Shown here: positions 27,301 through 36,529 of the stretch, one piece after another
Numbering within the stretch: the first letter of the stretch is position 1
How the letters are laid out: the number at the start of each line of letters is the position of its first letter
Translations under genes and position numbers: made by a program
DNA from: Gimesia maris
GTDB taxonomy: Bacteria > Planctomycetota > Planctomycetia > Planctomycetales > Planctomycetaceae
Assembly: GCF_008298035.1 (NCBI RefSeq)
Contig: NZ_CP042910.1
Coordinates: 1,384,001-1,448,000 of the forward strand
Length of the DNA stretch: 64,000 nt
Direction of reading: 5' to 3'
Notes under the pieces: model-generated
What the model was told of the DNA's origin: nothing
The model's database searches: none
Seen by the model: only the letters and a program-made list of their open reading frames with translations

Positions 27301-27774
27301 TTTCTGGGCGTGAACGACTACCAGTTTTATCGTCTGGGACCGGCAACCTCTCTGCAGTTTCGGGCATTGTCGCGTTCCATGATTGTCTTCATCGGGGCCG
27401 GGACCGCTTTACTGCTGGGCTTCATTTTAATGAGTATCTCGGTATTGCGCAGCGCGCTGGTGCTGTTACTGATGATTACCGCTGTCTCTGCTGTGGCACT
27501 CTGGTATACCGCTCCCGTGGAAATCCTCCTGCAGCCTGCTGTGTTCGGATTACTGTTGGCTGTCGTGGCGGCGATGATTAATGGAACATCCAGGAAGCGT
27601 CGTGAATCGAAACTGTTGACCATGGCTGCACCCAGCGATTTCATTCCACCTCCGTCGATTTCAGAACGGATTCGACCTTCGGAAGTTGATCCTGAAGATA
27701 TCACGGCCGTCCGTCCCGGTTCTGAAGTGGTTGAAAAACCAGTCTCTTCGTCGGAAGCCGGGGCGAATCGATGA
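24355..27774 (+). CDS. Giant exported membrane protein, unit A (function unknown)
   Basis: 1139 residues from the ATG at 24355, chosen because it begins a clean signal peptide (FISVSLGLVLLFVFCVGG, cleavage near VYAQ). An in-frame TTG at 24280 would bury it. A Q/P/S/T-rich linker follows, then a very long beta-rich periplasmic part with repeated patterns such as LQLVMPQTAVSNLKLIIPLP. Three or so membrane helices lie at about 1007-1078, and a polar, Pro-rich tail (PPPSISERIRPSEVDPEDI) should be cytosolic. I recognise no family. The stop overlaps the next gene by 4 bp (ATGA), and both halves of that protein share its plan. No transcription terminator separates them. Confidence 0.8.
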   Translation: MSYLARFISVSLGLVLLFVFCVGGTCDSVYAQTTQPEKNTQQPGSELKNNSPSVPEKTVQPPGSGTAVVPQPVDRAFKKISGAPQGAAKQDVYIKGDDGQYFPLPNLSLNQILEYLKQKQDNQVERSPAYAVSSISLDGTIKDDRAVLDIRIVVLINEEKQWIRVPIKLNESIFLKTSYKGEGESSPGGFNRTEGYLWWFQGKGTHELNLTVSVSLKQQLPSRRLQLVMPQTAVSNLKLIIPLPQVSLEVPTGVAVSKKAISDDQSLVEMFGLGDQLDLSWQPIPDEKKVETVLQAETLLTTDFTSDSVLLNASQSIKALTGSFQTVQVKLPKSFRLLDVKCEGYKSHQLLKDNTVDVSLIEPTVGPIELQWTLERDFPEEKGEFLIDGFEVSRAKRQTGLIDIQTLDGYRIFRTEGQNRSVYQIKANQKDLDSSYRFLNQPFQLPLNIERVKPYFSARPFYLVQMFGNRAELEARVQINVFQGALDQVALNWPDRIKEGWELELMQEPSLTEAIVIDQSHPERIHINLLKRSKGEFEITFRARRPVIADQEPFNFSLPEIKAPSLSPTSLVLVNDTNVVTDLTPSPKTQVLTTPVAQGGQFTLPVEVMNLRKSEFQIQPGANEFSAVVSIHNQEITATSSALLEIESAEMRVEQDIQYQIEYEPLSEIRLRVPLALKNRVNFYLDNEQNPLVPTWTSDETDPVQSARLSLRSKKLGTVKITAVYLLPQNSPDELRVPLIRSDDVPFSESQFELSLKDDEDAQYLEIESLDAAWQQQLAMNNNAFWRAIDPKADISLKLNKNQSGSLFAYSISQAWIQCSLDLTGSYQARAQYEFPVSPRTLTFRMPEEAAIKIDDIWWNDQRVTGSLQQGKTQEYQLILPSPKEKENNQYILTIDYGSTKHQRDSQFQPMTVAAAEFADNLWVEKTMWKISLPNNQHLFTIPLGFTPQFRWENQGLFWSRQFYGQDEMPVALKNTPPESEEFLGVNDYQFYRLGPATSLQFRALSRSMIVFIGAGTALLLGFILMSISVLRSALVLLLMITAVSAVALWYTAPVEILLQPAVFGLLLAVVAAMINGTSRKRRESKLLTMAAPSDFIPPPSISERIRPSEVDPEDITAVRPGSEVVEKPVSSSEAGANR

Positions 27775-30700
27775 ATGGGAATCGACTCAAAAACTGTTAT
27801 CGGAATGTTCTGATCGGCGGTATCTGCATTGCGGCGCTGGTCTGTGTGTTCCACCCAACCACCGGCTATGCAGCAGATAATCAGGTCTGGGAGCTGTCCC
27901 CCTCGTTGCGAATTGAAGAAACCAGTGTTTCTGGCAGTGATACTTCCAGCTGGCCTGCAGGAAACTGGTTCCCGGTTCCACTGAAAAAATATCAGCTCCT
28001 GAAAAACAAGGCCCAGCTTAAGAAAAACACGCCGCCTAACTCCTGGATCCAGGAAGCAACATATTCTGCCACGCTCAAAGGTGATCAACTGGTTGAGGGG
28101 GAACTGAATTATGTCATGCACTGTTCCCGGAATGAGCCTGGTTTTATCGATCTTTCCAAATTGAATCTGGCCGTCCATGAGTTGAAATGGGGTGACCAGG
28201 AGGCTGTCTGGGGCCTTGCACCAGATCAGAAATCGCTCCTGCTGGTTGATCATTTTGGTGAAGCACTCAGCGGGAAATGGAGTCTGAAAGGACGTCAGCT
28301 TCCACAGAGAACAGAATTCGTATTCCAGTTACCAGAGACAGTTGTCTCTCGCGTACAGCTGAAACTGCCGCGAGGAATGTTTCTAACAACATCGGTCGGA
28401 TACGTTACTGGTCCCTCTCAAACCGAAGATACAGAATTCGATCTCTGGCAGATCGAGCTGGGCGGACAGTCTCAGTTTCAGGCGATTATCCATCAGGCAG
28501 AGAAACTTAAAAACACGCCGACTCAAATTCTCTATCATCAGTTCGCCCAGGCAGGGATCCGTGAAGATGGTTTACGTTTGAGGGAAGACTTTCAGATCGA
28601 GGTACTCAACACGCCCGTCCAGAAACTGGTCTTTTCGGCTCCTGCAGAATACGACATCTACTCAGTGACGCTGGGAAATGACCTGGCTTTACCTTTTGAA
28701 ATTGTGAAGTCCAAAGAGAAAACCCTGATGACCGTCGATTTGATTGATCCGCTGATCGGCATCGGGCGTCCCTTATCGGTTCGTGCCCTGGCATCACCTT
28801 CATTGGATTCTGCGATAGTGATTCCCCGCCTCAAACTGCAGCAGGCACACTTTCTCGGCGGAACGATTCATCTCGATATTACCTCCCCCCTGGAGACGCA
28901 CGCGATCACTTTCACGGATTTGAGACAGACGGGCGTGCTGATTCAGGATGAACAGGGGGAAGCCTATGACTTTAAACAGTATGCCCCAGATGCCAGGCTG
29001 GTTTATCGACTGGCATTGCCGGACTTGAATCTATCTGCCCGGGTCCACAGTCTGATTCAGGTGGAAGAGAAAGTCTGGAAACTGACTTCACGGATTCACT
29101 GGTCGTCTGCAGCCGGTTCGACGTATCGACTGGAATCGATGATTCCCTCGGGCTGGGAGATCACTCAGGTCAGCAGCCCGGCAGAGACACATTCCGCAGC
29201 CATTTTATGGGATGTTGAACAGAGTGATAAACAGCAGAAGTTGAGTATTCGCTTACCCGTATCAGTTTCGCCCGAGGCCCCGTTTACACTGGAAATTCAG
29301 GCGCGCCGACTGGTCCCGGTGTCCAATCGACAGATTGAGCTTTCCGGTATCAGGCCGCTGGGGTGTAGCAGCGTTGATCGAATTCTGGAACTGTCAGCAC
29401 CTCAGCAGTTAGCACTGCAGTTTGATCCTGACAAAGAAGTCGAAGAACTGTCTGCCACTGAATTACCTAAAAACTGGAAGTTTCCCGCAGTCACGCAGGG
29501 CACTTCGCGGTATTATCACCTCTCTCCCTATTCCGGAGCTCACTGGGGAAGCCCCAAACTGTCCAGCATGGAGCAGTCATTTCAGGTAAATGCGAGCACA
29601 TATCTGGCGTTGAATGATGATTTGATACAGGAAAATTATATCCTGAATTGCGTGCCACCGGCCAGGGGGATTCAGCGTGTCATGGTTTATCTGTCTGAAG
29701 AAGGGAAGCCACTGGAGTGGACTCTACCATCAGACAGCGGCCTGCAGGCGAAACTCAAAATTCAGAAATTACCTGTTTCCGAGCATCAAAAGTGGTATCT
29801 ACCTAATCTGGGAGAACTCTGGGAACTTTCGTTCCCGGCTCCCGTTTTTAAAGAGCTTGAGATACGAGGTGAACGGACCAGGCCTTTTCTGAAAACAGTC
29901 CGGGCTTCATTGGTTTATGCGCCTCAGGCACAGCCTTTTCAGGGAACTGTAAGAGTCCTGAATTCCAATGAACTCAATCTAAGAATGAGAACAGAAGGGT
30001 TGCTGCTCCCCCCCGATATCAAAAACAGATCCGGTTTACCTCGAAATCAGCGCAATTATGAATGGGAATATAAACAGCCACTGGGGGCATTAACGATTAC
30101 CCGTTCTTCTGAAATGCCGGAAAACAGCCTGGACCAGGGTACCGCTACGGTCAGCATCCATTCCCGGTTCGGGCACGGCAATGGTGAGCCAGATGTGCAT
30201 GAAGCGGCCATCTCGCTGGATCTCTCCAAAACATTTGATGATAAATTTCTCTTTCGCTTTCCGAATGAAGTGAAACTGATTTCGACAACCGTCAATGGAC
30301 GACGAATTACTCCTGTTGAAGCTGAGAAACAGTATCTGATTCCACTGTTTGATCAGTTGGACGCTTACGAGATTACGATACAGTATCAGACCAGCTCCAG
30401 TTTTGATTTCCTGACGACAACACGTCAGATCCCGTTTCCTCAAATCAGCCAGCGCGTTCTGGAAACTGATTGGAAGTTTGTGCTGCCTGCGGGAACTCAA
30501 CTGATGGAGGGGCCGCTCAATATGGTATTGCAGCAATCCCTGCCCGAAGAATCTCTCACACGTCGCTTTCTGGGAGTCCTGGGGAAATCAAATCACAAAC
30601 AGGAATTCAACAGAACCGAGTGGGATGCGATTGTTTTATTTCCCGTAAAATCAGGTGTTCTGGAAATTGCGAATGTGGGAAACATAAACCTTTTTTCCTG

Positions 30701-33700
30701 GATTGTCCTGCTGCTAACGGTAACCACTGGTTTGCTGCTGCGAGTCGGGAATATAAAGCAACGCGACAAAATATGCATTATGGGAATCCTGATATCGGTG
30801 ATCCTTTCCTGGATCTTTCCTTTTGCCTGGGCACAGATTTCCGGAAGCTGCCTGGCAGGAATTCTGATTATCCTGTTGATTCCCCGCCGGTATCTCAGGC
30901 AGGAGGTCCCGCGACAGATTGAAGATGAAAGTACCAAAGCATATCAGCATTCTTTATCTTCACTTTCCATAACAGCACGGTTGCTATTGGCGGGTATATT
31001 GGGAATCACAGCCACAGGGTATGCGCAAACTTCGCCTGTGACAAATCCTCCTTCAGACGGGAATCAAACGACAGCAGTTCGCACCGAATATGTTCTGTTA
31101 CCTGACAGTGCCCGCGCTGGTTCAGAATCATTCGCTTATCTGACACCAGGTTTACTGCAAATACTGGAAGAGTTTGTGGCGGCGCCTGAGCAGCCGGAAT
31201 ACCTGCTTACTTCGGCGGAGTATGCAGGAGAAATCCGAGATAATCAGTTGCTGACTGTGAAGGCTGACTTCCAGGTGAAAATTCCGGTTACCAGAACCTC
31301 TTCGACCATTCAGCTTCCCATCCACGGGGGGAACCTCAGTGGACCAGATTCCTGCCGGGTTGACGGGAAAGTGGTTCCGGTATTACTTGCTGCAGATGGT
31401 CAGAGTATTCTGGTCAATGTCAGTAATCAACCGAGTGAAACCTCACCCTTGACTCCAGGTCAAAACGATTCTGTTGAGGCACGAAAACCTGTGTTCGATT
31501 ATTCCTACCGGAATCATCGTATTGAACTGGTCTTGCATCCTGCAGTGAAACTCAGTGCGGGCAGTGGTCAGTTTGAACTCTCGATTCCTCCTCTGGCAAC
31601 CAATTATTTTTCGTTTGATTTTCATGATGCGGTTCAGCTTGTTGAACTTTCAGAAAGTACGGGCAGCTCCCGGTATCAATTGTCGGGGCAGAAGCATTTT
31701 TCGACGTATCTGAAAGAAAATTCACAGCTGAAGGTAAAATGGTTCACAGGACAAAGTTCTGACGTCAGTCCACTCAACCTGGAAGCAGCGATTTTTATTA
31801 ATGCAGATGTTTCTTCCTCAATGACACGCCTGGATGTGCAGGTGAAATACAATGTTCTGAATGGAAAAGTGGATTACCTTTCCTGGAAGCTGCCCGCCGG
31901 AATGATTGTCCGCAGTGTAAAGTCACCCGGCATTTCGGTTATTCCCGCATTGCATCCCTCAGCCGATCATCAATATGAGGATCTGCTTCTGGAATTATCG
32001 GAATCCAAATCAGGTGAATTTATCATCAATGCCGTTTTCGAATTTCCTGCGAATGATTCTTTAAAAGAAGTCACGATACCGCCTGTTTATTTCGAATCGG
32101 ATAATGCTGATTCACAGAATGCAACAATCAAGATCCTGTCACAGCAGATTGGTGTGAGAACCGGGCCGGAATTCGAAGTGGAACAGTTGGGAATGTTGCC
32201 GGAGGGAGTGACTTCGATCTCTGCCAAAACGCCAGGCCGGCAGCCAGATGATAATATTTTGAAGTCAGCGACCCTCTTATTTCAGATGAATCAACCAGCC
32301 CCGATCTCACTGATATTAAAGCCGAAAAATCCGGATCGTACTGCCCGAATCAGCCAGTCTCTGGTCATCAATCAGAAGAGTATTGACTGGACGTTTTCGG
32401 CAGAACTGCGAATCAGCCAGGCTCCTGCATTTCGACATATTCTGACAGTACCTGCCGCACTCCGTATCGAATCACTCTCGGTGAAAGAAGAGGACGTGGA
32501 ACGCCTGGCGCACTGGCATCGTGCCGGTAATCAGATCACACTGTTTCTGAAAAACAAAACTTCAGGATTGCAGGATCTGACTCTGAAGGGCTGGTTGCCG
32601 GTTCGCAGCATGGGGGATCTGAAGATACCCGGTATTCAAATCGAACAGACGAAAATAGAAGATTCTCAACTGACTCTCTATCAGAAACCTCAAATTGAAG
32701 TCAAATTGACCTCGCCGGAATTTCGTCGGATTCAGGATGATGCAGCCCAACCGGTTTCCGTTGAGCATTTGTCAGCCGTTGGTCGTTTTCAGGCGATCGA
32801 CTCAAAGAGCGATCTGATTGAATTATCAATCAAACCACATAACATGCTGATCACCGCGGATACTCTGACGATGATTGATGCGCTCGAAGATCAGAGGATT
32901 GAGGTCACACAGACTTTGCGTTTTTCGGTTCCCGATCAGGAAATGCAGATCACCCTGGTGATTCCCAAAGAGTATGCTGAGAATTATTCAATTGATGGTA
33001 TGCCCTTCGAAATATCAGGCCAGTTGCCAGATGGATCTTTGCTCGTTCATTTACAACCACCAGACTCCAGGGCAAAAGAGAAAAGTATTTCTGTAAGAGC
33101 AATACTGTTAAAGCCGGCTCATGAACTGGTCATTGCGCCTGTGACTCTGCAAAATGCCAAACTACAGAAGCATTACCTGCTGTTATCCTCTCAGCTGGAT
33201 TTTCAGCTGGCTGATAAAAAGAAACGAAAGGCAATTCAGCCGGAAAAAGTTCCAGACTGGGTTCAGGCACGCTGTGACATCTCTCCTGATTTCAGTCAGG
33301 AACGTGTTTATCTTGTCGGTAACAAGCCCTGGAAAATGATCTCAACGTTGAGCGACGCTGATGTCGCAAGTGAAGAATTTATTCCTTATATGGAATCAGA
33401 AATTATCTTAAGCAATCCGGAAGTCATTCATGGGCTGACACAGGTTAAACTGTTTAATCAGACCAGTCGCTCTCTGGAAATGACCTGGCCTGCAAAAACT
33501 AAGTTAATGGCCGTACTGATCAATGGAGAAAATGATACCTCGATTGAGCAGAAAAACGGAACGCTTTCGATTCCGTTGAACGGGGGGCCTAAATTTTACG
33601 AACTGACTCTCTTTTGGGAGTCTTATCAGATCGAACACGAATATTTTCTGGAAAAGGCCTGGTTACAGGTTCCACAACCAGTGAACTTTCCGCTGACTCA

Positions 33701-34424
33701 TAATCTGATTCAAATTATCACCTCAAATCACCATCGAACATTCCTCTCACAAGAGGTCACAGCTTTCACCTACTTTGCAGATCAACTGGAAGCGGAACTC
33801 AAGATCGCAGAGGTGGAGCTTGAACTGGCTGATCAGAGTAATGTTTCACAACCCGTCTGGCAGGCAATACTGAAATCACTAAAGCGGCTGGAAATGATTG
33901 TTGCTGATCCCAATCTGAATCGTCAGGGGATCAGTGAGACCTTGAACCGCTTTGCAGCATTAAAAGATCGTGTCTTTGTATTCAAGCAATATGTCAGATC
34001 AAGTGACGATGACATTTTACCCACCCCCTCGTTTTTCACTCAGTTTCATCAGAAACTAAAGCCGGTAGCACAGCAGAAGGTACATTATTTCGCAGGGAAG
34101 GGGCGCTTCGAACCCGAAGATGAGGCACTGTCAGCCTGGATTATTCCCGATCTTTACCTGAATCTGCTTCTGGCATTAGTCGGCCTTCTGGTGTTACTTC
34201 CGATCCTGGGAAAAACGATACAAGCACGATCTGCTGAATGGCTCAATACACATCCTGCGTTCGCTCTGTTATCTCTGGGACTGATCTGGTTGCTCTTTTT
34301 CTCTCCGGAATTAATCGGGCTGATTATCATCGCCGTTTCAGTTGTGATCGCTGTCAGGCAAAAACAGGATATGTCGACCATTGAACAACAGTCGGTGATG
34401 AGCAGTCCTGGAAGTCATGAGTGA
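27771..34424 (+). CDS. Giant exported membrane protein, fused units B and C (function unknown)
   Basis: 2217 residues, open throughout. Unit B (1 to about 1060) has a signal peptide (VLIGGICIAALVCVF, end near YAA), a beta-rich part and a membrane bundle at about 963-1043. Unit C begins with a second signal-peptide-like stretch (TARLLLAGILGITATGYAQ, about 1068-1086), then another beta-rich part, a helical segment near 2000-2060 and a C-terminal membrane bundle (about 2127-2200). Short motifs such as TEFVFQLPETVVSRVQLKLP (B) and GQFELSIPPLATNYFSF (C) sit where unit A has its LVMPQTAVSNLKLIIP. This suggests one ancestral unit repeated three times. It overlaps unit A by 4 bp and ends 92 bp from the convergent operon. 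Confidence 0.8.
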   Translation: MNGNRLKNCYRNVLIGGICIAALVCVFHPTTGYAADNQVWELSPSLRIEETSVSGSDTSSWPAGNWFPVPLKKYQLLKNKAQLKKNTPPNSWIQEATYSATLKGDQLVEGELNYVMHCSRNEPGFIDLSKLNLAVHELKWGDQEAVWGLAPDQKSLLLVDHFGEALSGKWSLKGRQLPQRTEFVFQLPETVVSRVQLKLPRGMFLTTSVGYVTGPSQTEDTEFDLWQIELGGQSQFQAIIHQAEKLKNTPTQILYHQFAQAGIREDGLRLREDFQIEVLNTPVQKLVFSAPAEYDIYSVTLGNDLALPFEIVKSKEKTLMTVDLIDPLIGIGRPLSVRALASPSLDSAIVIPRLKLQQAHFLGGTIHLDITSPLETHAITFTDLRQTGVLIQDEQGEAYDFKQYAPDARLVYRLALPDLNLSARVHSLIQVEEKVWKLTSRIHWSSAAGSTYRLESMIPSGWEITQVSSPAETHSAAILWDVEQSDKQQKLSIRLPVSVSPEAPFTLEIQARRLVPVSNRQIELSGIRPLGCSSVDRILELSAPQQLALQFDPDKEVEELSATELPKNWKFPAVTQGTSRYYHLSPYSGAHWGSPKLSSMEQSFQVNASTYLALNDDLIQENYILNCVPPARGIQRVMVYLSEEGKPLEWTLPSDSGLQAKLKIQKLPVSEHQKWYLPNLGELWELSFPAPVFKELEIRGERTRPFLKTVRASLVYAPQAQPFQGTVRVLNSNELNLRMRTEGLLLPPDIKNRSGLPRNQRNYEWEYKQPLGALTITRSSEMPENSLDQGTATVSIHSRFGHGNGEPDVHEAAISLDLSKTFDDKFLFRFPNEVKLISTTVNGRRITPVEAEKQYLIPLFDQLDAYEITIQYQTSSSFDFLTTTRQIPFPQISQRVLETDWKFVLPAGTQLMEGPLNMVLQQSLPEESLTRRFLGVLGKSNHKQEFNRTEWDAIVLFPVKSGVLEIANVGNINLFSWIVLLLTVTTGLLLRVGNIKQRDKICIMGILISVILSWIFPFAWAQISGSCLAGILIILLIPRRYLRQEVPRQIEDESTKAYQHSLSSLSITARLLLAGILGITATGYAQTSPVTNPPSDGNQTTAVRTEYVLLPDSARAGSESFAYLTPGLLQILEEFVAAPEQPEYLLTSAEYAGEIRDNQLLTVKADFQVKIPVTRTSSTIQLPIHGGNLSGPDSCRVDGKVVPVLLAADGQSILVNVSNQPSETSPLTPGQNDSVEARKPVFDYSYRNHRIELVLHPAVKLSAGSGQFELSIPPLATNYFSFDFHDAVQLVELSESTGSSRYQLSGQKHFSTYLKENSQLKVKWFTGQSSDVSPLNLEAAIFINADVSSSMTRLDVQVKYNVLNGKVDYLSWKLPAGMIVRSVKSPGISVIPALHPSADHQYEDLLLELSESKSGEFIINAVFEFPANDSLKEVTIPPVYFESDNADSQNATIKILSQQIGVRTGPEFEVEQLGMLPEGVTSISAKTPGRQPDDNILKSATLLFQMNQPAPISLILKPKNPDRTARISQSLVINQKSIDWTFSAELRISQAPAFRHILTVPAALRIESLSVKEEDVERLAHWHRAGNQITLFLKNKTSGLQDLTLKGWLPVRSMGDLKIPGIQIEQTKIEDSQLTLYQKPQIEVKLTSPEFRRIQDDAAQPVSVEHLSAVGRFQAIDSKSDLIELSIKPHNMLITADTLTMIDALEDQRIEVTQTLRFSVPDQEMQITLVIPKEYAENYSIDGMPFEISGQLPDGSLLVHLQPPDSRAKEKSISVRAILLKPAHELVIAPVTLQNAKLQKHYLLLSSQLDFQLADKKKRKAIQPEKVPDWVQARCDISPDFSQERVYLVGNKPWKMISTLSDADVASEEFIPYMESEIILSNPEVIHGLTQVKLFNQTSRSLEMTWPAKTKLMAVLINGENDTSIEQKNGTLSIPLNGGPKFYELTLFWESYQIEHEYFLEKAWLQVPQPVNFPLTHNLIQIITSNHHRTFLSQEVTAFTYFADQLEAELKIAEVELELADQSNVSQPVWQAILKSLKRLEMIVADPNLNRQGISETLNRFAALKDRVFVFKQYVRSSDDDILPTPSFFTQFHQKLKPVAQQKVHYFAGKGRFEPEDEALSAWIIPDLYLNLLLALVGLLVLLPILGKTIQARSAEWLNTHPAFALLSLGLIWLLFFSPELIGLIIIAVSVVIAVRQKQDMSTIEQQSVMSSPGSHE

Positions 34425-34440
34425 GCTCAATACTCATCAC

Positions 34441-34473
34441 TTCCAGGCAACAACCAGAGGATGACGCCTGGAA
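34441..34473. terminator. Possible hairpin between convergent genes
   Basis: TTCCAGGC (34441-34448) and GCCTGGAA (34466-34473) form a perfect 8-bp inverted repeat with a 17-nt loop in the 92-bp gap between the convergent stops at 34424 and 34517. No T-run follows on either strand, so intrinsic termination is uncertain. Confidence 0.35.
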
Positions 34474-34516
34474 ATGGTATGGGAATTCTCGACTGCCTGG
34501 TAATAATCAAAGTTGA

Positions 34517-36508
34517 TTAAATCCGGTCCAGACTGTCCGCCCAGCGACCGATGGCTTCCAGTGTCGATTTCTCAAGATATGCTCCCGCCGGGTTCTCGTT
34601 TTTGATTAACTCGAGGACCGTGGGATAATTCATTTCTCGAATTAATTCGATCTGAGGCTGCAATAACTGGTTGAGCGGATTGGCAGCATTCAAGACAAAA
34701 AACAGGCTCAACGGATAGTCAGGATCTGTCTCTGGTGGTTTATTTTTGAGCGTCGCTTCGGAAACAGCCACCCCGCGAAACAGCTCTCGATATTTGAAGG
34801 CCAGATCAAATGCAAATTCACTCCCATCGCGATGGCTGGCAAGAAAGATGCGCGTATTATCAATCTGGTATCTCTTCTGCATCGATTCAACCACTTCTTT
34901 GACGAATTCTGTCTCATCCCGGTTCCAGCGAATGATATCCTGCGCTGCGGGACCCACAATAATGATGCCGCGCTGTTCACAGATACTCTTCCATTCTTTG
35001 AAGATCGTCGATTCCATGGTATTTCCCGGAGGGTGAATCCAGACCATTAAACCGTATTCATAATCCGGATTGTAATTTTCTGGGACATAAGCCCAGAACG
35101 TTGATTCAGAACCGGGAAGTTCTTCCTTGAGATGTCCTGTTTTGATCTTGTCTTTCTGGTTTTCTGCAGCAGTCCGAGACGGCAAAGCCTGTGTCGGCAG
35201 TTCTGATTCCACAGTATGGGGAGTGGACTGTAATTTGACTTTGACAGTCTGCTCTTTCTGATCTCGTGAAATCAGCATCTCTGCTGTCTCTCCCGGGCGT
35301 AAATGATTGACCAGTAGTGCCAGCGCGCTGGCATCTGAAACTTTCTGCTGATTGAATTCCAGGATTCGGTCCCTGGGTTTGAGGCCGGCTTCCGCTGCAG
35401 CTGATTTCGAAAAAACAAAACGGATGCCAACGCCTGCTTCAACCTGATCGATTGAGGCGCGCTGGGGCAGAATCCCCATGAATCCAGATTCAAACGGAAC
35501 CAGTTTTTCTACCATCGTGGCTTTAAATGAGAGAGGATCAGGTGAGCCTTCCCTGGTAACCACAAGACTGACAGAATCACCCGCATACTTATTCATCAGT
35601 ACCTGTTTTACCTGGGAATGCATGGCGACCGCGTTTCCGTCCAAATGAGTAATTGTGTCTCCTGCTTTGACGCCCGCTTCCTGAGCCGGGCTGCCGTAGC
35701 GGACACGGTCAAGCTGCATGTCGGTGGACAGGTCCCCGTTACCGGTTAACGTGATTCCTAACAGGCCTGGATAAAGGTCTTTACCCGTATTCAGGCGGGG
35801 AATGACTTTGAGTACATCTGACATGGGAATCGCAAATCCGATTCCGGAATCATACCATTCCACGCCAGCGGTCTCAGCCGACGCACCGGGTGAGAGCGGG
35901 ACCAGAATGCCCATCAGGCGACCATTGATGTCTACCAGCGGTCCGCCATAATTAACAGGAGAAATCTTCGCATCGGTCTGAATCGCTTTTCCCCAGATCC
36001 GCTCCAGGGCACTCACGATCCCCACAGAGATACTGGGCTGGTCCAGATCAAAGGTACGTCCCAATGCAATCGACCACATGCCGACCTGGATTTCACTCTC
36101 CGGAATTGCAAGCGGGACCGGCAGGTTTTGCGCATCAATTTTCAGAAGCGTCAGCATTTTAAGATGATCTGTGGCAACATTCTGTGCCGGAAAACGTCGG
36201 CCATCGGGCAAGGTCACCAGGATCGAAGAGGGCTTGCCGATAAAATTAAAGGCACTGGAAATGATCAGGCCATCTCGGCTGACGATCACTCCGGAAGTCG
36301 GCCCGGTCCCTGTGATGAGTTTGCCGACCCGGTCCTGTCCTCCGACGGTTTCAATTCTGACGATCGAGGGATTGATAAAGGCGGCAGCCTGTTTGAAGGC
36401 ACGTTCTTCAAGAATTTCCAGATTGGGTACTGGTGCCTGTGCCTGGAGCAGATCCAGGGAACCGGACAATGCCAGTGTCAGTGTCAGTAAACGGAAAATA
36501 TGATTCAT
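34517..36508 (-). CDS. Pseudo-HtrA (two PDZ) fused to a pseudo-esterase
   Basis: 663 residues with a signal peptide (LTLTLALSGSLDLLQAQA). Residues about 40-235 follow the HtrA protease fold, but the triad positions are F87 (for His), M118 (for Asp) and Y187 in VNYGGPL (for Ser in GNSGGPL). Two PDZ domains follow (about 245-330 and 335-425). Residues about 465-660 resemble a secreted alpha/beta-hydrolase (FWAYVPENYNPDYEYGLMVWI), yet the nucleophile elbow reads SHRDG with Arg at 560 where G-x-S-x-G is expected, and no late His is seen. Both enzymes therefore look dead, leaving binding domains. It is the last gene of the 11-gene operon, 21 bp after another pseudo-HtrA. Confidence 0.8.
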   Translation of the reverse strand: MNHIFRLLTLTLALSGSLDLLQAQAPVPNLEILEERAFKQAAAFINPSIVRIETVGGQDRVGKLITGTGPTSGVIVSRDGLIISSAFNFIGKPSSILVTLPDGRRFPAQNVATDHLKMLTLLKIDAQNLPVPLAIPESEIQVGMWSIALGRTFDLDQPSISVGIVSALERIWGKAIQTDAKISPVNYGGPLVDINGRLMGILVPLSPGASAETAGVEWYDSGIGFAIPMSDVLKVIPRLNTGKDLYPGLLGITLTGNGDLSTDMQLDRVRYGSPAQEAGVKAGDTITHLDGNAVAMHSQVKQVLMNKYAGDSVSLVVTREGSPDPLSFKATMVEKLVPFESGFMGILPQRASIDQVEAGVGIRFVFSKSAAAEAGLKPRDRILEFNQQKVSDASALALLVNHLRPGETAEMLISRDQKEQTVKVKLQSTPHTVESELPTQALPSRTAAENQKDKIKTGHLKEELPGSESTFWAYVPENYNPDYEYGLMVWIHPPGNTMESTIFKEWKSICEQRGIIIVGPAAQDIIRWNRDETEFVKEVVESMQKRYQIDNTRIFLASHRDGSEFAFDLAFKYRELFRGVAVSEATLKNKPPETDPDYPLSLFFVLNAANPLNQLLQPQIELIREMNYPTVLELIKNENPAGAYLEKSTLEAIGRWADSLDRI

Positions 36509-36529
36509 GATTATTTCGATGCTGTTTTA

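Noticed and set aside
27327..28253. 308-codon open frame on the minus strand
   Set aside because: It spans the junction of the two giant-protein genes in antisense; no ribosome site or domain is evident, and the plus-strand genes overlap by ATGA as real genes do.
27771..34424. Possible artefactual fusion or missed stop in the 2217-residue frame
   Set aside because: The frame is open over 6.6 kb with the same kind of protein on both sides of the junction and no sign of a frame change. A biological fusion fits better, although only orthologues can settle it.
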